64,000 nucleotides of DNA from Actinoplanes regularis (GCF_900188005.1 NZ_FZNR01000012.1:124001-188000); one strand, 5' to 3'; positions 1 through 8,585 are shown, counted from the stretch's first letter. Made by a program: numbers and translations. The notes: a model not told the origin generated them from the letters alone.

Positions 1-630
1 GTACTGCCGCAGCTGACGGTCCCCGCCGGGCAGTTCGGCGGCGACGGTGACGTACTGACCGGGCAGGAAGGCGGGGGCGGGGTCGCCGTCGACCGGGGTG
101 AGGATGAACGAGACCGTGTCGTCCGCCTCGGTGATCTTGTTCAGCACCAGGTAGTCGCGCCACGGGTCGGCGCCGTCGGCCACACCGGCCGCGCCGTAGA
201 TCCGTGCCTCACGGCCGATCAGGCGGGCGGCGAACAGCCAGTACACCTCGTCCCAGGCGGCCGCGATCTCCGGGGTGACCGCGTCGCCGAGCACGGTTCC
301 CACCGCGCGCATCAGGTATCGGCCGACCAGCGTGTACTCCTCCGGCCGGACGCCGAGGGCGCAGTGGCGGTGCGCGATGCGCTCCACGACGTGCTCGATG
401 AAGGCGGCGTCCGGTCCGGCGCCGATCAGGTGCCCGGCGAAGGCGGCCACCGCGCTGGCCAGGGCCTGCCGCTGCGCGCCGGTCGCCTGGGCGCTGCGGT
501 TGAACAGCTGCAGCAGCTCCGGGTTCTCGCCGAGCATCGTCTCGTAAAAGACGCTGGTGATGGCGTCGAGGTTGGCGCCGACGACCGGCAGCGTGGCCGC
601 CACGATCGGGGTGCTGGTTGCGGACAACAT
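1..630 (-). CDS. hmp: Flavohaemoprotein (nitric oxide dioxygenase), 3' part cut by window edge
   Basis: The visible 210 residues hold an N-terminal globin domain (about residues 1-140) followed by the start of a ferredoxin-reductase FAD domain (YLVLNKITEADDTVSF, then PGQYVTV near the edge). Flavohaemoglobins oxidise NO to nitrate with O2 and NAD(P)H in the cytoplasm. The globin part keeps the family pattern with a proximal His region (IAHRHCALGVRPEEYTLVG). The ATG at 630 has a clear ribosome site (aaggagg, 635-641). It lies 26 bp downstream of the NsrR gene on the same strand, so the two are read as a repressor-target operon. The rest of the reductase domain (NAD-binding) lies outside the window. 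Confidence 0.93.
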   Translation of the reverse strand, partial: MLSATSTPIVAATLPVVGANLDAITSVFYETMLGENPELLQLFNRSAQATGAQRQALASAVAAFAGHLIGAGPDAAFIEHVVERIAHRHCALGVRPEEYTLVGRYLMRAVGTVLGDAVTPEIAAAWDEVYWLFAARLIGREARIYGAAGVADGADPWRDYLVLNKITEADDTVSFILTPVDGDPAPAFLPGQYVTVAAELPGGDRQLRQY

Positions 631-656
631 GGTTCCTCCTTGAGGGGTTGGAGCGC

Positions 657-1085
657 TCAGCGGGGGCCGATGCTGAGCAGCACCTGGCGCGTCGGCGGCT
701 CGGCCAGATCACCGACGGTGATCGGGTCGAGGGTCGCGTAGAAGGCCTCCTGCGCCCGGCGGAGCGCGCCGCGCAGCCTGCAGCCGGAGCGCAGCGGGCA
801 GGGCGATTCGCCGTCGCAGTCGACGACCTCGGTGGCGCCTTCCAGGTCCCGGACCAGGGCGCCGATCGAGGTGGTGTGCGCGCCGGCGGCGAGGCGGACG
901 CCGCCGTGCCGGCCACGGACGGTCTCCAGCAGCCCGAGATGCTGCAGCCGCTGGACCACCTTGGCGAGGTGGTTGCGGGGTACCGCGAGGGATTCGGCCA
1001 GCTCGTCGATGGTGAGCAGGTCGGTGCGGGTGGCACCCAGCATGAGGACGCGGAGTCCGAGGTCCGTGGATCGGTTGAGTCGCAC
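657..1085 (-). CDS. nsrR: Rrf2-family nitric-oxide-sensing repressor NsrR
   Basis: 142 residues, the usual Rrf2 length. Winged HTH at about residues 10-65 (SLAVPRNHLAKVVQRLQHLG, then RGRHGG wing). Three cysteines at 90, 96 and 102 have the C-x5-C-x5-C spacing known for the iron-sulfur ligands of Streptomyces NsrR. In that family the cluster is destroyed by NO and repression is lifted. It precedes hmp by 26 bp. The GTG start at 1085 follows a -10-like box (TAGAGT on the minus strand, 1092-1097) by six bases and has no ribosome site, so the mRNA is probably leaderless. A perfect dyad at 1102-1126 overlaps the expected -35 region, fitting autorepression. Confidence 0.9.
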   Translation of the reverse strand: MRLNRSTDLGLRVLMLGATRTDLLTIDELAESLAVPRNHLAKVVQRLQHLGLLETVRGRHGGVRLAAGAHTTSIGALVRDLEGATEVVDCDGESPCPLRSGCRLRGALRRAQEAFYATLDPITVGDLAEPPTRQVLLSIGPR

Positions 1086-1126
1086 GATCCGACTCTAGCT
1101 AAAACAGGTATTTGAGATACCTGTTT
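1086..1126 (-). promoter_or_regulatory. nsrR-hmp promoter with NsrR-type operator
   Basis: A perfect inverted repeat, aaacaggtat-(5 bp)-atacctgttt, occupies 1102-1126. On the minus strand a TAGAGT -10 box lies at 1097-1092, exactly six bases before the GTG of nsrR. The dyad therefore covers the spacer/-35 region. Arm length and placement fit an Rrf2/NsrR dimer site; that NsrR binds it is inferred. Confidence 0.75.
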
Positions 1127-1134
1127 ATGCGGAA

Positions 1135-1157
1135 GATCACCCGCGAGCCGGGTGATC
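1135..1157 (-). terminator. Hairpin after the 1200-1697 gene
   Basis: Perfect 9-bp stem gatcacccg/cgggtgatc with a 5-base loop, immediately downstream of the minus-strand gene ending at 1200 and upstream of the nsrR promoter. There is no T-tract, so termination strength is uncertain. Confidence 0.5.
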
Positions 1158-1199
1158 CTGCGGCGCCCCACCCGGCTCGGGGTTCGTACCCACGCAAGC

Positions 1200-1697
1200 T
1201 CAGCGGGCGGCCCCGGTTCCGGCCACGTCGGTGACCCGGCTCCTGGTGGAGTGGGCACTCAGCAGCCGGCCCTGGACCCGGCCCCGCCGGCCGCGCTGCG
1301 CCTCGTGCCAGTCCCGCCAGGACGGACCCTCCTGGCGGCCGGTCACCAGGAGCCGGAAGTCCTCGTAGGCACTGCCGGAGTCCTTGTCGAACAGGTATCC
1401 CCCGGCGACCAGGATCGTCGCGATCGCCTCGCGCATCGCCTCCGACACCGCGGCGCTGTACCGCAGGGCCGGGCCGTCCCGCTGCAACCGGGCGAGCTCC
1501 TCGCGGACGACCAGGTTCAGCGCGTGGTGTGTGTTCCACTGGACGTTCACACCGGTGTTCCCGGCGTCGACCCACACGCTGACGCCCGCTCCGGTGAGCG
1601 CGGACAGGCTGTTGGGGATCAGCTCCAGGCCGGCGGTGGCCAGATCCTCCTGGATGCTCCGGGCGAGTAGTTCAAGTTTCCACTGAGAGTCCGACAC
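1200..1697 (-). CDS. Hypothetical protein, 165 residues
   Basis: I do not recognise a family. The protein is soluble, with no signal peptide or membrane segment. The first 110 residues look like a compact alpha/beta domain (SVWVDAGNTGVNVQWNTHHA, then a helix-rich SEAMREAIATILVAGG), and the last 35 are Arg/Gly-rich (EAQRGRRGRVQGR) and probably disordered. The GTG at 1697 is used as start. It is alone between the nsrR promoter and the DUF1801-like gene and ends at a small hairpin. Confidence 0.6.
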   Translation of the reverse strand: MSDSQWKLELLARSIQEDLATAGLELIPNSLSALTGAGVSVWVDAGNTGVNVQWNTHHALNLVVREELARLQRDGPALRYSAAVSEAMREAIATILVAGGYLFDKDSGSAYEDFRLLVTGRQEGPSWRDWHEAQRGRRGRVQGRLLSAHSTRSRVTDVAGTGAAR

Positions 1698-1764
1698 TCG
1701 TCCATAATGCCCTATTTGTCGACGTCAGACCGGCAACGGCGGGCGCTCCGGGAGTGTGAAGGAT

Positions 1765-2196
1765 TCACCGTACGGCCGCACTCACCAGGTCGGTGACCCG
1801 CTCCTCCGCGGCGGGGGTCAGCTCGGTCAGGGCGAACACCGTCGGCCACATCTCGCCGTCGTCGAGCTTCGCGGCATCATTGAAGCCGAGCGTCGCGTAC
1901 CGCGTCTTGAACTTCGCCGCCGGCTGGAAGAAACAGACGATCTTTCCGTTCTTCGCGTACGACGGCATCCCGTACCACAGCTTCGGGTTGAGTTCCGGCG
2001 CGGCGGCCATGACGATCACGTGCAGCCGTTCGGCCATCCGCCGGTCCGGCTCCGCCATCTCGGCGATCTTCGCCAGTACGTCCGCCGAACCGTCCACAGC
2101 GGGACGCGAACCGCGGCGTGCGGCCTTCACCTCACTGGCACGCTCCTTCATCGCGGCGCGTTCCTCGTCGGTGAACAGCTGGGTCGTGTCGCTCAT
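1765..2196 (-). CDS. DUF1801/YdhG-like small protein
   Basis: 143 residues. The core (residues 40-140) has the pattern of the YdhG/DUF1801 fold: a helical start, LNPKLWYGMPSYAKNGKIVCFF, and ATLGFNDAAKLDDGEMWPT. Members bind small ligands or iron-related partners in a few cases, but a general function is not established. The first 35 residues are charged (TDEERAAMKERASEVKAARR). The ATG at 2196 has a ribosome site (gaaggag, 2203-2209). Nothing links it to the sugar-transport operon downstream. Confidence 0.75.
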   Translation of the reverse strand: MSDTTQLFTDEERAAMKERASEVKAARRGSRPAVDGSADVLAKIAEMAEPDRRMAERLHVIVMAAAPELNPKLWYGMPSYAKNGKIVCFFQPAAKFKTRYATLGFNDAAKLDDGEMWPTVFALTELTPAAEERVTDLVSAAVR

Positions 2197-2309
2197 TTTG
2201 GATCTCCTTCTCCGGTTGGCTGGGATAAATCCTCGCCCGCCCCGCGGTACGCGCACATCCGTGGTCACCACGGAACGCGGCACGGACGACGGTCCCGGAC
2301 ACCGCTGGG

Positions 2310-3146
2310 TCAGCGGAGTTGACCGGCGGCGAGGCCGGACTGGAACTGGCGATGGAAGATCAGGTAGGCGGCGAGCACCGGAAGCATCGCGATGGTCATG
2401 CCGGCGAACAGGCCGCTGAAGTCGCCGCGGTAGCCCTCGTTCACCGCGAGCGCGGTCAGCCCCTGGGCCAGGACCCACTTGCGCTCCGCGTCCTCGCCCT
2501 GCATGAGGACGATCGGCAGGACGTACTGGTTCCACTGGAACAGGAAGTTGAAGATGCCGACGCTGATCAGTCCCGGACGCGCCATCGGCAGCATGACGCG
2601 GAAGAAGAGCCGGAAATGCCCGCAGCCGTCGACCATCGCGGCCTCGGCGACCGAGCTGGGCAGCGTACGGAAGAAGGCGGTCAGGAAGAAGACCGTGAAC
2701 GGCAGCGAGTAGGCGGCGTAGACCAGGGTCAGGCCGGGCAGGGTGCCGAGCAGGCCCAGATCGCGGACCACGAAGAAGAGCGGCACTAGCGCCAGGAAGA
2801 CCGGGAACATCATGCCGCCGACGAACGCGAAGTAAACGATCCGGCCGCCGCGGAACCGGTAGCGGGCCAGGACGTACGCGGCCATCGCGCCGAACAGCAT
2901 GGTGACGGCCAACGCGCCGGTGACCACGATGGCGCTGTTCAGGAAGTACCGGCCGATGTGGGCCTCGCCCCAGGCCCGGGCCCAGTTCTCCCAGCGCAGC
3001 CTCGACGGGAGGCTCCACGGGTCGGTGAGGATCTCGTTGTCGCTCTTGAACGAGCTGAGCACCGCCCAGACCAGGGGCAGCGTGGTGAGCAGCGCCCAGA
3101 CCACCAGGAAGGCGTGGGAGAGGAGCGGGACGGCGCGGTCCTTCAC
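2310..3146 (-). CDS. Carbohydrate ABC transporter permease, CUT1 (NgcG/MalG-like)
   Basis: 278 residues, six predicted membrane helices. The cytoplasmic loop that docks on the ATPase is clear: AAMVDGCGHFRLFFRVMLP (EAA motif). It forms the inner-membrane pore with the upstream permease. The GTG start at 3146 overlaps the TGA of the upstream permease (GTGA), so the two are translationally coupled. No ATPase gene lies nearby; actinomycete CUT1 systems commonly share one ATPase (MsiK), so the energy subunit is presumably encoded elsewhere. The locus context (NagZ, NamZ, MurQ) suggests the substrate is an amino sugar such as MurNAc, GlcNAc or a disaccharide. Confidence 0.9.
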   Translation of the reverse strand: MKDRAVPLLSHAFLVVWALLTTLPLVWAVLSSFKSDNEILTDPWSLPSRLRWENWARAWGEAHIGRYFLNSAIVVTGALAVTMLFGAMAAYVLARYRFRGGRIVYFAFVGGMMFPVFLALVPLFFVVRDLGLLGTLPGLTLVYAAYSLPFTVFFLTAFFRTLPSSVAEAAMVDGCGHFRLFFRVMLPMARPGLISVGIFNFLFQWNQYVLPIVLMQGEDAERKWVLAQGLTALAVNEGYRGDFSGLFAGMTIAMLPVLAAYLIFHRQFQSGLAAGQLR

Positions 3147-4048
3147 AACTCCACCCGATCGCGCCGCGTCACCCGCAGGAACATCACGGCCACGGTGAGG
3201 GTCAGGAAGAACATCGCGACGCCGATCGCGGACGCGTAGCCGAACTGGCCGTCGGCGAACGCGGTCTTGTAGAGGCGCAGGCCGACCACGTCCGAGGACG
3301 AGTTCGGCCCACCGTCGGTGATGATCTGCACGATCGCGAACCCGTCGATCGCGATGATCGCCAGGTACACCCAGGCCACCTGGATGGTGTCCCAGAGCAG
3401 CGGCACGGTGATCCGGACCAGGGTGGTACGCCGGCCGGCGCCGTCGAGCAGCGCCGCCTCGTAGAGATCGCGGGGCACCGACTGCATGGCCGCGCCGAAG
3501 AGGACCACGTAGAAGCCGACGTTCATCCAGACCAGGACGGCCAGTACGCACCAGAACGAGAACCGCGGGTCGCCGAGCCAGGCGACGGCGAGCCCGTCCA
3601 GCCCGGCCGCCCGCAGCAGCCCGTTGATCATGCCCGTGTGCGGGGCGTACATCTCCTTCCACAGCACCCCGATGATCGCCACCGAGAGCACCTGCGGGAA
3701 GAAGTAGACGACCCGGTAGAAGCCGGCTCCGCGGACGCCGTGGACACCGGCCCGGCCGGCGCGGCCGCCCACGCTGATCATCGAGGCGAAGAAGAGCCCG
3801 AGCAGGATCGTCACCACCGGCAGCAGCACGAGCAGCAGCCCGTTGTGCCGCAGCGCGTTCCAGAAGTAGCCGTCGCCGAGCAGCCGGTGGAAGTTGTCCA
3901 GGCCGACGAACTCGTACGTCGGTGACAGCCCGCTCCAGTTCGTGCCGGAGATCTGGAACGCCTGCGCGTACGGCGAGACGACGAAGATCCCGTACAGCAG
4001 CAGGGGCGGGATCAGGAAGACCGCGATGAACAGCCGTTTTCCGCGCAC
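3143..4048 (-). CDS. Carbohydrate ABC transporter permease, CUT1 (NgcF/MalF-like)
   Basis: 301 residues. An N-terminal helix (LFIAVFLIPPLLLYGIFVV) is followed by five more membrane spans and the EAA loop (EAALLDGAGRRTTLVRITVP). The GTG at 4048 begins one base after the stop of the binding-protein gene, and the 3' end overlaps the next permease by 4 bases, giving a tight binding protein-permease-permease unit. Length and order match the NgcEFG type of GlcNAc/chitobiose importer. Substrate assignment rests on the binding protein and the surrounding cell-wall salvage genes. Confidence 0.9.
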   Translation of the reverse strand: MRGKRLFIAVFLIPPLLLYGIFVVSPYAQAFQISGTNWSGLSPTYEFVGLDNFHRLLGDGYFWNALRHNGLLLVLLPVVTILLGLFFASMISVGGRAGRAGVHGVRGAGFYRVVYFFPQVLSVAIIGVLWKEMYAPHTGMINGLLRAAGLDGLAVAWLGDPRFSFWCVLAVLVWMNVGFYVVLFGAAMQSVPRDLYEAALLDGAGRRTTLVRITVPLLWDTIQVAWVYLAIIAIDGFAIVQIITDGGPNSSSDVVGLRLYKTAFADGQFGYASAIGVAMFFLTLTVAVMFLRVTRRDRVEL

Positions 4049-4049
4049 C

Positions 4050-5450
4050 TCAGGCCCGCTTGTACTTCTTGACCGCCGGATCGCGGGCGAACTCGTCGGC
4101 GGAGCGCTGCACCTGGTCACACCACTGCGCCGCGGTGATCCGCTTGGTGAGCAGTTCCAGGGTCGCCGCGTTGACCCGCTCCCGCTCCAGCTTGCGGTAG
4201 TACGTCGAGTACAGCCAGGTGAAGGCACCGCCCTGGGACGCGTCGATCAGGGCGGTCACCGATGTGAGGCCCCCGCTCAGCTTGACGCCGTCGGTCGCGC
4301 CGGCGACGGCGGTCAGGCTGCTGACCTTGCCGGTGAAGTCGGCCGCGGCCTTCCTGGAGAGCATCACGCGCAGGTACTCCAGGCCGCCGCGGACGTTCTC
4401 CCCCTTGGCCGGGACGATGAACGGCTCGCTGCCGGTGCCACGGAACGCGCCGAACGGCATCTTGTCGCTCGTGGTGAGGCTGGGCGTGGGCGCGACCGCC
4501 ATCCGGAAGTCGGGCGGGGTGACCGGCTTCTGCTCGTTCTCCAGCCACGATCCGCAGGAGACGAAGGCGGCGTGGCCCCGGCACCACTCGGTCTGCGACT
4601 GGACGTGGTCCATGCCCTCGGCGCCCGGCTGGAGGTAGCCGTCGACGGCGAGCTGGTAGTAGGCCTCGGCGGCGGCCTTGACCGCGTCGTGCTGCCAGGC
4701 GCCCGGCTCCAGGTTGTCGATCGCCTTGATCACGTCGAGGCCGCCGAGCTTGCCGGCCGCGGTCAGGATCGGCCAGCTCATGTAGCGGGCGTGCACGCCC
4801 GGATACGTCCAGGGGGCGATACCGGCCGCCTTGATCTTCTTGCAGAGGGCGATCATGCCGTCCCAGGTCTTCGGGTACTCCCAGCCCCGGGCCTCGAAGA
4901 GCTTCTGGGAGTACCAGACGCCGTACGCCGAGTACGCGTAGTTCAGCGCGAGGAACTTCCCGTCGTAGGTGCCGACGTCGACGATCCCGGGCAGCAGCGT
5001 GTCCCGGACCTTTCGGGACGGGTCGTCGAGGCTGGGCGCGTCGAGCAGCTCACCGAGGTCGGCCAGGGCGCCCTGGGAGACCAGACCGTTGAAGTCGATC
5101 TGACTGCCGCCGGAGTTGTCGACCACGTCGGGCGGGTCACCGGCGACGAACCGGGGTTGCAGCGTCTCGGCGATCTTCTGAGTGGCGGAGTGCTTGATCT
5201 CGGCCTTCGGATAGCGCTCCCGGTACATCGCCTCGTGCGCTCTGGCGTATTCCTCGCCGAAGCCGCCGTTGAAGATGACCACCTCCAGCGGCGCGTCCTC
5301 CTTGACACCCAGCGGGTTGTTCGCGCTGGTCTCGCCCTTGGCGGCGGCGTTGGAGCCGCTACCGCCCATGGCACAGCCGCTGAGCGCACCGGTGGCGGCG
5401 ACGCCCGCCGCGCCCTGGAGAAGCCCGCGCCGGCTGATCCGATATTCCAT
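4050..5450 (-). CDS. Extracellular sugar-binding lipoprotein, NgcE-like
   Basis: 466 residues. The N-terminus has twin arginines (ISRRGLLQGAAG) and a lipobox (ALSGC, Cys near residue 26), so it should be exported, probably by Tat, and lipid-anchored. The body is a family-1 solute-binding protein. Segments such as VVIFNGGFGEEYARAHEAMY, TWDGMIALCKKIKAAG and FRGTGSEPFIVPAKGENV resemble NgcE, the GlcNAc/chitobiose binder of Streptomyces. It starts 10 bp after the amiE-like gene, forming an operon amiE-binder-permeases. Because that operon also carries peptidoglycan hydrolases, MurNAc or GlcNAc-MurNAc is a plausible ligand, but only binding data could tell it from GlcNAc. Confidence 0.85.
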   Translation of the reverse strand: MEYRISRRGLLQGAAGVAATGALSGCAMGGSGSNAAAKGETSANNPLGVKEDAPLEVVIFNGGFGEEYARAHEAMYRERYPKAEIKHSATQKIAETLQPRFVAGDPPDVVDNSGGSQIDFNGLVSQGALADLGELLDAPSLDDPSRKVRDTLLPGIVDVGTYDGKFLALNYAYSAYGVWYSQKLFEARGWEYPKTWDGMIALCKKIKAAGIAPWTYPGVHARYMSWPILTAAGKLGGLDVIKAIDNLEPGAWQHDAVKAAAEAYYQLAVDGYLQPGAEGMDHVQSQTEWCRGHAAFVSCGSWLENEQKPVTPPDFRMAVAPTPSLTTSDKMPFGAFRGTGSEPFIVPAKGENVRGGLEYLRVMLSRKAAADFTGKVSSLTAVAGATDGVKLSGGLTSVTALIDASQGGAFTWLYSTYYRKLERERVNAATLELLTKRITAAQWCDQVQRSADEFARDPAVKKYKRA

Positions 5451-5460
5451 TTCGACTCCC

Positions 5461-6732
5461 TCAATAGTCCTGTGAGGTGTTGCGGCCGTCGGCGAGGAGC
5501 GCGGGATGGGCGGCGGCGAAGGTGTGGGCCAGTGCGCGCCGGGCCACGTCGTTGGTGCCCCAGGCCCGGTCCGGGTGGACCCGGTTGCTGAGCAGGATGA
5601 GGAACGACTGGTCGAGCGGGTCGACGACGATCGACGTGCCGGTGAATCCGGTGTGCCCGAAGGTGACCGGCGAGGTCATCGCGTCCATGTACGAGTGGGC
5701 GGCGAGCTGGAAGCCGAGGCCCCGCCCGGCGCCGTAGTCGGTCAGCGCCTCCCGGATGGTGTGCTCGGCGAGAATCCGCCGACCGCGGTAGGTGCCGCCG
5801 TCGAGCAGCGTCTGGCAGAGCACGGCCAGGTCGTCGGCGGTGGAGAAGACGCCCGCGTGCCCGGCCGCGCCACCGAGGGCCCAGGCGTTCTCGTCGTGCA
5901 CCTCGCCCCGCACCAGACCGCGGTGCACGTACGGCTGGTACTCGGTGGCGGCGATCCGGTCCCGCAGTTCGGGGCCGGGCCGATAGCCCGTGTCGCGCAT
6001 GCCGAGCGGGCCGGTGACGCCGTCGCGCACCGCGTCGGGCAGGGATTCGCCGGTGACCCGCTCGACCAGCACGCCGAGCGCGATCAGTCCGAGGTCGGAG
6101 TAGACGTACCGCCCGCCGGCGGTGACCGGTGTGGCCAGGGCGGCCGCGAGCCGCGTCTCGGGGGTCGGATACGTGGAGTAGAGCGGCAGGAACGCGGGCA
6201 GTCCGGAGGTGTGGGTGAGCAGCTGCCGGGGTGTCACCGACTCCTTGCCGCCCGCGGCGAACTCCGGGACGTACCGGGCGACCGGCGCGTCCAGGTCGAC
6301 CCGGCCGGCCTCGACCTGCTGGAGCAGCACGATCGTGGTGAACAGTTTGGAGATCGAGGCGAGGTCCCACAGGGTGTCGGTGCGGGCCGGGACCCGCCGC
6401 CGCGGCGGAAGCTCGGCGATCCCGTCCGGTCCGGCGGTGTAGCGGACCGCGTCACCGACCGCGAAGCGGGACACCACGATGCCGTGGTGGGCGGCGAGGA
6501 CCGTGGCACCCGCGTACGCCGGGTGGCCGGGGTGGTCCGGGGTGGCTTCCAGGTACGACGCGGCGAGGCTGGGCAGTTCGGCGATCCGGTCCGGCAGCAG
6601 GCCGGCTTCGCGCGCGGTGCCGGGGCGCAGCTCGTCGTGCCGGAACCGGAGGTCGGCCGGCGGCGGCACCGGTGGCCCGGCGGTGAGGCAGACGACCGCC
6701 CCGGCCAGCACGGGAAGCCACGATCCGAACAT
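5461..6732 (-). CDS. amiE: Exported serine hydrolase, AmiE (YbbE)-like MurNAc-L-Ala amidase
   Basis: 423 residues with an N-terminal signal sequence (about 1-20). It has the penicillin-binding/beta-lactamase fold: S126-I-S-K129 nucleophile motif, Y211-S-D, and H360-T-G as the third motif. The stretch GEVHDENAWALGGAAGHAG (around 277-294) is typical of the YbbE group, whose Bacillus subtilis member AmiE removes the stem peptide from MurNAc. NagZ and NamZ, its usual partners, are divergently transcribed 111 bp away. It heads the operon with the sugar importer. The ATG at 6732 has a ribosome site (ggagagg, spaced by 5). Other class C-like esterases share the fold, so the amidase role rests on the motif plus context. 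Confidence 0.82.
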   Translation of the reverse strand: MFGSWLPVLAGAVVCLTAGPPVPPPADLRFRHDELRPGTAREAGLLPDRIAELPSLAASYLEATPDHPGHPAYAGATVLAAHHGIVVSRFAVGDAVRYTAGPDGIAELPPRRRVPARTDTLWDLASISKLFTTIVLLQQVEAGRVDLDAPVARYVPEFAAGGKESVTPRQLLTHTSGLPAFLPLYSTYPTPETRLAAALATPVTAGGRYVYSDLGLIALGVLVERVTGESLPDAVRDGVTGPLGMRDTGYRPGPELRDRIAATEYQPYVHRGLVRGEVHDENAWALGGAAGHAGVFSTADDLAVLCQTLLDGGTYRGRRILAEHTIREALTDYGAGRGLGFQLAAHSYMDAMTSPVTFGHTGFTGTSIVVDPLDQSFLILLSNRVHPDRAWGTNDVARRALAHTFAAAHPALLADGRNTSQDY

Positions 6733-6762
6733 CTACACCTCTCCATGCGTCAATTCGTATGA

Positions 6763-6779
6763 GAATGAATGTTTCCTTC
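6763..6779. promoter_or_regulatory. Candidate operator between amiE and nagZ
   Basis: Imperfect dyad gaatgaa-tgt-ttccttc (6 of 7 positions match) in the 110-bp divergent promoter region. It sits just upstream of amiE and 27 bp from the -35 of nagZ, a sensible place for one site to control both operons. Binding by the RpiR-family regulator at 10828 is only a guess. Confidence 0.35.
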
Positions 6780-6805
6780 AGGAGTTGCAAGAGGAGCGAA
6801 GGTTA

Positions 6806-6834
6806 TTGCCAACGCAGGGCGGCCCGACTACCTT
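6806..6834 (+). promoter_or_regulatory. nagZ promoter, leaderless
   Basis: A -35 TTGCCA (6806-6811) and -10 TACCTT (6829-6834) are 17 bp apart. The nagZ ATG lies 8 bases after the -10, at the expected transcription start, and there is no ribosome site in front of it. Confidence 0.6.
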
Positions 6835-6842
6835 CGGCCAGC

Positions 6843-8585
6843 ATGCGAACGCGCCCTGTCGCCCTTGCCGCTCTCGCCGCAGTGGCCCTCGTGGCACCCG
6901 CGGCCCCGGCCGCCGCCGCACCGCATGAATCGTCTCCGATCGATGCGATCCTGGCCCGGATGACCCTGCCGCAGAAGGTCGGTCAGCTGTTCACCGCCTA
7001 CGTCTACGGCAACGACGCGAACACTCCGTCACCCGCTGACGCTGCCATGAACCGCCGCCAGTACGGCGTGGACACGCCCGCCGAGGTCGTCCAGAAGTAC
7101 CACCTGGGTGGTGTCGTCTACTTCGCCTGGACGAACAGCCTGCAGAACCCACGCCAGATCGCTACCCTCAGCAACGGCCTGCAGGCCGCCTCCTCCGGTG
7201 TCCCGCTGACCATCTCCACCGACCAGGAGCACGGCGTGGTGTCCCGGATGCCGGCACCCGCCACCCAGTTCCCCGGCGGAATGGCGCTCGGCGCGGGCCG
7301 GAACCCGGCCGACGCCTACCGGACCGGGCGGGTCACCGGCACGGAACTGCGCGCGGTCGGCATCAACCAGGCCTGGGCGCCGGTCGCCGACGTCAACGTG
7401 AACCCGGCCAACCCCGTCATCGGGGTCCGCTCCTTCGGCAGTGACCCGGGCCTGGTCGCCGCGCTCACCGCGAGCCAGGTGCTGGGTTTCCAGCACGGCG
7501 CGAACACGTCGGCCGCGGCCAAGCACTTCCCCGGGCACGGTGACACCGCCACCGACAGCCACACCGGCCTGCCGGTGATCTCACACAGCCGCGAGGAGTG
7601 GCGGCGCGTCGACGCGCCGCCGTTCCGGGCCGCGATCGCGGCCGGCGTCGACGCCATCATGAGCGCCCACATCGTGGTGCCCGCGCTCGACCCGGCCGGC
7701 GACCCGGCCACCCTGTCCCGGCCGATCATCACCGGCCTGCTGCGCGGCGAGCTCGGCTACCGCGGCGTGATCGTCACCGACTCCCTCGAGATGGCCGCCG
7801 TACGGCAGAAGTACGGCGACGACCGGGTGCCGGTGCTGGCCCTCAAGGCCGGCGTCGACATGCTGCTGATGCCGCAGAACATGCAGGTGGCGTACGACAG
7901 CGTGCTCGGCGCGGTCGCCTCCGGGGAACTCACCGAGGCCCGCGTCGACGAATCGGTGCGCCGGATCCTCACCCTCAAGCAGAAACACGGCCTGCTCACC
8001 TGGACGCCCGTCGACCCGGCCACCGCCGAACGCTCGGTCGGCTCACCCGAGCATCTGCGCGTCGCCCAGGCCGTCACCGACCACACCGTCACCGCGGTCC
8101 GCAACGACGCCGGGCTGCTCCCCTGGTCCGGCGCCGGGGAGAAGATACTGGTCACCGGGTGGAACTCGAGCGCCACCAACAACGTCGCGGCGCTCGCCGG
8201 GGCGCTCGGCGCCACCCCGCTGGTGACCAACCTGCCGGACGACCAGAAGATCGCCGAGGCGGTGGCGGCGGCGTCCACGCGGGACCTCACGGTGGTGCTC
8301 ACCAACAGGGCCGGCGACACCACGGTCACCGATCCGGGTGCCCGGCAGCAAAAGCTGGTCAAGGCGCTGGTGGCGACCGGTAGACCGGTCGTGGTGGTGG
8401 CGGTTCGCGATCCGTACGACCTCGCGTACCTGCCGGGTGTCAGCACCTACCTGGCCACCTACGGCTACACGGGGGTGTCGATGCGATCACTGGCCAGGGT
8501 CCTGCGCGGGGACGCGCCGCCACGCGGCAGGCTGCCCGTCGCGATTCCCGGGCTCTATCCGTACGGCCATGGACTGAGCTGGTGA
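6843..8585 (+). CDS. nagZ: Exported beta-N-acetylglucosaminidase NagZ (GH3)
   Basis: 580 residues. A signal peptide (about 1-26, ending AAAAPH) shows that, unlike Gram-negative NagZ, it acts outside the membrane, as in Bacillus. The GH3 TIM barrel carries the NagZ-specific acid/base loop K227-HFPGHGDTATDSH240 and the nucleophile D313 in VTDSLEM. A C-terminal alpha/beta domain (about 390-580) is present, as in Bacillus YbbD. It removes terminal GlcNAc from muropeptides, leaving MurNAc ends for NamZ or AmiE. The ATG at 6843 was chosen because it begins the signal peptide and fits the promoter. The stop overlaps the start of namZ (GTGA), indicating translational coupling. Confidence 0.92.
   Translation: MRTRPVALAALAAVALVAPAAPAAAAPHESSPIDAILARMTLPQKVGQLFTAYVYGNDANTPSPADAAMNRRQYGVDTPAEVVQKYHLGGVVYFAWTNSLQNPRQIATLSNGLQAASSGVPLTISTDQEHGVVSRMPAPATQFPGGMALGAGRNPADAYRTGRVTGTELRAVGINQAWAPVADVNVNPANPVIGVRSFGSDPGLVAALTASQVLGFQHGANTSAAAKHFPGHGDTATDSHTGLPVISHSREEWRRVDAPPFRAAIAAGVDAIMSAHIVVPALDPAGDPATLSRPIITGLLRGELGYRGVIVTDSLEMAAVRQKYGDDRVPVLALKAGVDMLLMPQNMQVAYDSVLGAVASGELTEARVDESVRRILTLKQKHGLLTWTPVDPATAERSVGSPEHLRVAQAVTDHTVTAVRNDAGLLPWSGAGEKILVTGWNSSATNNVAALAGALGATPLVTNLPDDQKIAEAVAAASTRDLTVVLTNRAGDTTVTDPGARQQKLVKALVATGRPVVVVAVRDPYDLAYLPGVSTYLATYGYTGVSMRSLARVLRGDAPPRGRLPVAIPGLYPYGHGLSW

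Noticed and set aside
3894..5591. Plus-strand open frame opposite the sugar-binding protein
   Set aside because: Shadow frame in GC-rich DNA; the minus strand gives the lipobox and binding-protein pattern.
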